Part shown: positions 6,684 through 10,439 of the stretch, piece after piece
Position numbering within the stretch: position 1 is the stretch's first letter
Layout of the letters: each line of letters opens with the position of its first letter
Assembly (NCBI GenBank): GCA_019747455.1
Contig: JAIEQT010000459.1
Span: 1-10,439, forward strand
DNA from: Chitinophagaceae bacterium
Lineage (GTDB): Bacteria > Bacteroidota > Bacteroidia > Chitinophagales > Chitinophagaceae
Direction of reading: 5' to 3'
Length of the DNA: 10,439 nucleotides
Position numbers and translations under genes: made by a program
The notes under the pieces: model-generated
Databases searched by the model: none
Told to the model about the DNA's origin: nothing
What the model saw: the letters and a program-made list of their open reading frames with translations, nothing else

Positions 6684-7560
6684 ATTTCATTTTTTTATGT
6701 TCTCGCCTCAATAACCAAATCTGGAGTAATACGGATATAAAGATCAATGATACACCTGCATAGAAAGAAATATTTAGTTGCTCATTTTCATGAAATAGAA
6801 AAAAGGCCATCAAAATACCATATACAGGCTCTAGATTTAAACTTAGGTTTTGGGTAAAGGCAGATACTTTTTGTAATGCCTCTAACATTAACTGCATAGC
6901 CAGTGCGGTACATACCCAACTCAATATCAAAAGCCATCCCCAATCAGCTAAAGAAGGTAATAGTACTGCACCCGAAAACCGATGAAGATATAAAGGCATC
7001 AGTATGCTTAGTATGATGATACCTCCTAATAGCTCATACAACATGGTTGTTTGCGCATTGGCTATAGAAATATTTTTCTTATTTAATACGGAGAACAAAG
7101 CTGCCAGCAAAGAAGAAATAATACCAACAGCGATGCCTGTTTTGTACCTCGTATCAAAATGGAAGATTAAATAGATACCCGCAATACTCATTAAGCCTAG
7201 GCCAACTTCGGCAATCTTCAGTTTTTTGGTAACAAGTAGCGGCTCCAAAAGTGCTGTGAAAAAACCTGTTGCAGAAAAACAAACCAATGCTATAGATACA
7301 TTGGTTAATTTAATACTGGTATAAAAAAATACCCAATGCAAGGCAATAACCACCCCAATCAACATGAGCCTGATATAGCTTTGCTTCGAAATTTTTTGAA
7401 GCTTTTGCGTAACCTGCAAATACGTAAATAAACTGATAATGGTTAACAACAACCGATACCAAACCAAAACCATTCCGCTTAAACTAATAAGCGCACCTAA
7501 TATAGCTGTAAAGCCAACCAGAAAAACGGCAAGATGTAATTTTATTAAAGCTGATTTCAC
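6682..7560 (-). CDS. EamA/DMT-superfamily transporter
   Basis: A 292-residue inner-membrane protein with about ten hydrophobic helices arranged as two EamA repeats (about 6-133 and 142-284), the standard form of drug/metabolite transporters that usually export amino acids or other small metabolites. Family-typical stretches are the ALHWVFFYTSIKLTNVSIAL segment at 73-92 and the end-of-repeat signatures ALLEPLL (103-109) and NLEPVYGILMAFFLFHE (242-258). The C-terminus is short and basic (RREHKKMK), consistent with a cytoplasmic end. The start is GTG: a TAG stop codon lies in frame directly before it (7561-7563), and the first helix begins by residue 8, so no earlier start exists and the next Met (residue 30) would destroy helix 1. 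The substrate cannot be told. It is divergent from the ABC operon with 45 bp between them. Confidence 0.93.
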   Translation of the reverse strand: MKSALIKLHLAVFLVGFTAILGALISLSGMVLVWYRLLLTIISLFTYLQVTQKLQKISKQSYIRLMLIGVVIALHWVFFYTSIKLTNVSIALVCFSATGFFTALLEPLLVTKKLKIAEVGLGLMSIAGIYLIFHFDTRYKTGIAVGIISSLLAALFSVLNKKNISIANAQTTMLYELLGGIIILSILMPLYLHRFSGAVLLPSLADWGWLLILSWVCTALAMQLMLEALQKVSAFTQNLSLNLEPVYGILMAFFLFHENEQLNISFYAGVSLIFISVLLQIWLLRREHKKMK

Positions 7561-7605
7561 CTATTAAAACTAAACTTTTATATCTTACGTTGTCAAATAA
7601 TATCT
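7561..7605. other. 45-bp divergent intergenic region
   Basis: This AT-rich gap lies between the GTG of the EamA gene (-) and the ATG of the ABC ATPase (+). On the minus strand TATTATTTG (7602-7594) is one base too long in its spacer for the Bacteroidota -7 element, and no TTTG lies at the right distance. The promoters probably extend into the coding sequences. No Shine-Dalgarno sequence precedes either start. Confidence 0.35.
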
Positions 7606-8382
7606 ATGGCAAACCCAATCATCTCACTTAAACAGGTTTACAAAAATTACGGACATAAAGAAGTATTAAAAGGTATCAATTTAGATATCCAGTCTGGGCA
7701 AGTGATTGGCTATATCGGCCCAAATGGAGCAGGCAAAAGTACTACTGTAAAAATATTATGCGGCTTAATTAGCGATTATGATGGTAGCGTGCATGTAAAT
7801 GGTATAGATCTCAAAGAAAACCCTATTGCTGTAAAAAAAATGATTGGTTATGTTCCTGAACTTGCCGAACTATATGATGTATTAACACCTTTAGAGTTTT
7901 TAGGACTCATGGCCAACCTATATGAAATAGATGAAATAGTTGCCAATGAACGTATTCATAAAATGATGCAGGCTTTTGGATTATCCGATAATATGAATCA
8001 GCGCATGGATACATTCAGTAAAGGGATGAAGCAAAAAGTATTGATAAGTTCCGGCCTATTACATAACCCCGAAATAATAATCTTAGATGAGCCATTGAGT
8101 GGACTAGATGCAAATTCAGTAATCATTGTAAAAGAATTGATTAGCAAGCTGGCTAAAGAGGGTAAAACTATTTTCTACTGTAGCCACATGATGGATGTAG
8201 TAGAAAAAGTAAGTGATCGTATTATTTTAATAAATAATGGAGAAGTACTGGCAGATGGTAGTTTCCATGAATTACAATCACAGCAGGGCAATAATAGTTT
8301 AGAGAAAATATTTGCACAGCTAACGGCTCAAGAAACACTTAGTGATACAGCTGATCAATTAATTAAAGCATTCGATAATTAA
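7606..8382 (+). CDS. ABC transporter ATP-binding protein
   Basis: A 258-residue cytoplasmic ATPase that should power the permease encoded 6 bp downstream. Motifs in order: Walker A GPNGAGKST (38-46), a Q-loop position with Glu instead of Gln (YVPE, 82-85), a degenerate signature FSKGM (137-141) in place of LSGGQ, Walker B IIILDEP (157-163) with catalytic Glu162, D-loop SGLD (165-168) and switch His194. FSKGMKQ together with a YVPE/YLPE Q-loop is usual in the ABC-2 exporter ATPases (CcmA/GldA/antibiotic-export group), so these changes do not suggest inactivity. A C-terminal tail of about 40 residues (219-258) after the core fold may contact the permease. The translocated substrate is unknown. 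The ATG is preceded by A/T-rich leader without a ribosome-binding site. Similarity to GldA is general: no gldF or gldG is present. Confidence 0.97.
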   Translation: MANPIISLKQVYKNYGHKEVLKGINLDIQSGQVIGYIGPNGAGKSTTVKILCGLISDYDGSVHVNGIDLKENPIAVKKMIGYVPELAELYDVLTPLEFLGLMANLYEIDEIVANERIHKMMQAFGLSDNMNQRMDTFSKGMKQKVLISSGLLHNPEIIILDEPLSGLDANSVIIVKELISKLAKEGKTIFYCSHMMDVVEKVSDRIILINNGEVLADGSFHELQSQQGNNSLEKIFAQLTAQETLSDTADQLIKAFDN

Positions 8383-8388
8383 ATATCC

Positions 8389-10092
8389 ATGATCAATCGC
8401 TTCTTCCTAAAACTTGCATTATTGCCTGAATCGGCTTATCAGAAAATAGGAGTTAATACCCATCAACTCAAAGCCATTCTATCTGTAAAATTACTTATGG
8501 ATGATCGTAGACCTGCTTCTATACAATATGCCCAAAAGAAAAAAACAAGTAAGCCGGTTAGTGGTGCTACATGGGGTACTATTATTGCCAGTGCCTTTCT
8601 TGGTTTGATTTTCATATTTGCATTTTATGTTACCGATCATAGCTTTACCCAGTTTACTATTTATTTTTCTTTTTATATTTTCATTCTTGCTGCTACTTTA
8701 ATCACAGATTTCACATCTGTATTGATCGATATCAGAGATAACTATATCATTCTTCCTAAACCTGTAAGTGATCAAACAGTACTATTATCAAGGCTCTTAC
8801 ATATTGCTATACATTGTACTAAAGTAATACTCCCATTGACCTTATCGGGTTTAATTACGGTAGGTATTAAGTATGGGCTGATAGCAACTTTAGCACTATT
8901 TTTTCTTTTTTTACCGGCCACTCTTTTCACGATTTTTTTAATAAATGCTGTTTATGTATTAGTATTGAAACTAACTACTCCTGAAAAATTTAAAAATTTT
9001 ATTGCTTCATTTCAAATTATTTTCAGCATCGGCATTTATGCTAGTTACCAACTTGTACCCCGATTAATGGGAAGTGCTTTTTTAGATAGATATACGATAC
9101 CAAAGAATCTCAGCTCTTTATTAATTCCCCCATGTTGGTTTGCAGGTGCCTGGCAATTTCTAACAAGTCCATCTGGAGATTTGTATTTTATAAGCGCTTT
9201 TATCATAAGCATTATAATGCCTATTCTATCGATTTTAATTGTCATTAAATATTTTGCACCTTCATTTAATCGAAAACTTGCTATGATAAGCGGTTCAGAA
9301 CAAATAACGATTATAAAAAAATCAAAAAAATCTTACAGACCCCATGCCTGGGTATATCGTTTAGCCAGCTGGGTAACCAAAACAAGAGTTGAAAAAGCAG
9401 GTTTTTTACAAACCTGGTTTATAACCGGAAGAAGTAGGGATTTTAAAATGCGGATATACCCTGGCTTTGGCTATTTGGTAGTATTTTTATTTCTATCTGT
9501 TTTTCGCACTAAAAAAAGTCATTATACGAATATTGATCTAAATAATACAGGAAGCATTATTCTTATTCTTTCACTGATTTATTTTATCAGCTTTGCCATT
9601 ATACAGGTGCTTAGTCAGCTTAGTTTTTCAGATAAATACAAAGCATCTTGGATATATTACACTACTCCAATTACTACGCCCGGAGAATTGATTTCCGGAT
9701 CAGTAAAAGCAGCCATCTGCAAATTTTATCTTCCTATGGCATTAGTTATTTCTTTAGTGGGGGTCATTTTTATCGGGCCCAGCATCATCCCTAATTTATT
9801 ATTGGGCATGAGCAACCAGCTATTAATTTCATTTGTTATTGCCTATATAGGTTATCGAGAATTTCCATTCTCAGATATAGAAAGTACAAAAAGAAAAGGA
9901 ACAACTTTTATCAGAGGATTGGTTAGTATGCTTATCCCCTTCTTATTGGCTTATGTCCACTTTCTAATATTCAAATTTACAGTACCTATATTGATACTCT
10001 TAGCCTTATCTATTATTGCAAATTGGCTTATTGCAGGTAGTATTGCACAAAGGAGTTGGAAATATTTTACAATAAACTATCGGGAAGATTAA
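8389..10092 (+). CDS. Large polytopic ABC transporter permease (ABC-2-like)
   Basis: A 567-residue inner-membrane protein that should form the channel for the ATPase just upstream (6-bp gap, same strand). After a soluble N-terminus of about 60 residues there are about twelve hydrophobic segments, near 62-80, 87-108, 140-160, 163-192 (one or two), 204-224, 264-288, 359-374, 386-408, 440-463, 468-488, 510-530 and 532-552. A basic cytoplasmic loop at about 289-358 (IIKKSKKS at 308-315) divides it into two halves of about six helices, as in a fused dimer of ABC-2 subunits, so one copy might suffice per transporter. I recognise no specific family; the assignment rests on topology and on the operon. 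The stop codon overlaps that of the convergent glycosyltransferase gene (TTAA, 10089-10092). Two A7 tracts at 9315-9330 lie in the loop codons. Confidence 0.85.
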   Translation: MINRFFLKLALLPESAYQKIGVNTHQLKAILSVKLLMDDRRPASIQYAQKKKTSKPVSGATWGTIIASAFLGLIFIFAFYVTDHSFTQFTIYFSFYIFILAATLITDFTSVLIDIRDNYIILPKPVSDQTVLLSRLLHIAIHCTKVILPLTLSGLITVGIKYGLIATLALFFLFLPATLFTIFLINAVYVLVLKLTTPEKFKNFIASFQIIFSIGIYASYQLVPRLMGSAFLDRYTIPKNLSSLLIPPCWFAGAWQFLTSPSGDLYFISAFIISIIMPILSILIVIKYFAPSFNRKLAMISGSEQITIIKKSKKSYRPHAWVYRLASWVTKTRVEKAGFLQTWFITGRSRDFKMRIYPGFGYLVVFLFLSVFRTKKSHYTNIDLNNTGSIILILSLIYFISFAIIQVLSQLSFSDKYKASWIYYTTPITTPGELISGSVKAAICKFYLPMALVISLVGVIFIGPSIIPNLLLGMSNQLLISFVIAYIGYREFPFSDIESTKRKGTTFIRGLVSMLIPFLLAYVHFLIFKFTVPILILLALSIIANWLIAGSIAQRSWKYFTINYRED

Positions 10093-10439
10093 CTGTCACT
10101 AGCTTCACTAGCAGAGCTATCATTATCTGAATGCAGACTTTTTAAACGGCTTCTATAATTTTTGAAGAAGCTTTGCCATTGTATTGAGATAACCCCCAGA
10201 ACGCCTTCCTTAATAATTCCTTTATTCATTTTACTTACACCAATTTTTCTATCTCGGAAAATGATGGGTATCTCTTTAATGATAAAACCCAATTTCCAGA
10301 TGGCGAATTTCATTTCTATTTGGAAGGCATATCCCACAAAAGAAATCATATCAAAATTGATAGCTTCTAATACTTGTCTTTTATAACAAACAAAACCAGC
10401 TGTAGGATCCTGAACAGGCATCCAGGTAAGCAACTTAGT
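10089..10439 (-). CDS. Polyprenol-phosphate mannose synthase-like GT2 glycosyltransferase, C-terminal part (5' end outside window)
   Basis: The last 116 residues of a GT-A fold glycosyltransferase resembling DPM1/polyprenol monophosphomannose synthase, which moves a sugar (typically mannose from GDP-mannose) onto a lipid phosphate at the inner face of the membrane. Visible family motifs are MPVQDPTAGFVCYKRQVLEAI, then GYAFQIEMKF, a LGF-I-KEIPI-FRDR segment and GVSKMN, all in the expected order for the C-terminal half. The family is usually about 240 residues, so about half is missing, including the DDxS/DxD nucleotide-sugar site. The frame is open to the right edge, so the true start lies outside; a TTG at 10433 is not a credible start. 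There are no C-terminal membrane helices, as in the short soluble bacterial forms, but there is an acidic/serine tail (SLHSDNDSSASEASDS). Its stop overlaps that of the ABC permease. Confidence 0.92.
   Translation of the reverse strand, partial: TKLLTWMPVQDPTAGFVCYKRQVLEAINFDMISFVGYAFQIEMKFAIWKLGFIIKEIPIIFRDRKIGVSKMNKGIIKEGVLGVISIQWQSFFKNYRSRLKSLHSDNDSSASEASDS

Noticed and set aside
7606..10092. Gliding motility GldA-GldF-GldG transporter
   Set aside because: The ATPase is only generally GldA-like; a single 12-helix permease follows, with no GldG-type protein.
10162..10386. 74-codon + strand open frame at the right end
   Set aside because: It is antisense to the well-supported glycosyltransferase motifs and has no independent support.

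Overview
The window looks like part of a chromosome from a low-GC member of the Bacteroidota, perhaps Chitinophagales or Sphingobacteriales. The reasons are the TonB-dependent receptor with an N-terminal carboxypeptidase-regulatory-like domain, a roughly 990-residue secreted S9 peptidase, A/T-rich leaders without Shine-Dalgarno sequences before nearly every start codon, and a flavour of polyprenol-phosphate mannosyltransferase familiar from this phylum. The genus cannot be decided from the sequence alone.

Layout. (1) 1-429 (+): the 3' end of an uncharacterised gene that runs in from the left edge. (2) 430-536: a short gap with several small inverted repeats, ending in a perfect 14-bp palindrome one base before the next ATG. 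(3) 537-1070 (+): a coiled-coil protein built on 21-bp/7-residue repeats with one C-terminal membrane anchor. (4) 1068-1157: an AT-rich repeat element that fills the whole space between two convergent genes, from stop codon to stop codon. (5) 1155-4127 (-): a secreted prolyl-oligopeptidase-type (S9) serine peptidase. (6) 4216-6666 (+): a TonB-dependent outer-membrane receptor, divergent from the peptidase across 88 bp. (7) 6682-7560 (-): an EamA/DMT-type inner-membrane transporter with a GTG start, convergent with the receptor. (8) 7606-8382 and 8389-10092 (+): an ATPase and a large polytopic permease, a tight two-gene ABC transporter operon. (9) 10089-10439 (-): the C-terminal part of a polyprenol-phosphate mannose synthase-like GT2 glycosyltransferase, cut by the right edge; its stop codon overlaps that of the permease.

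The genes form mostly independent units on alternating strands. The only confident operon is the ABC pair. The peptidase and receptor share a control region and could cooperate in using external peptides, but this is inferred from position only. No RNA gene, CRISPR array, insertion sequence, phage gene or obvious defence system was seen, and no intergenic stretch exceeds about 107 bp.

I find no strong case for a wholly new system. The items most worth a second look are the stop-to-stop repeat element at 1068-1157, the in-frame heptad repeat gene with its start-proximal palindrome, and the uncharacterised ABC exporter.
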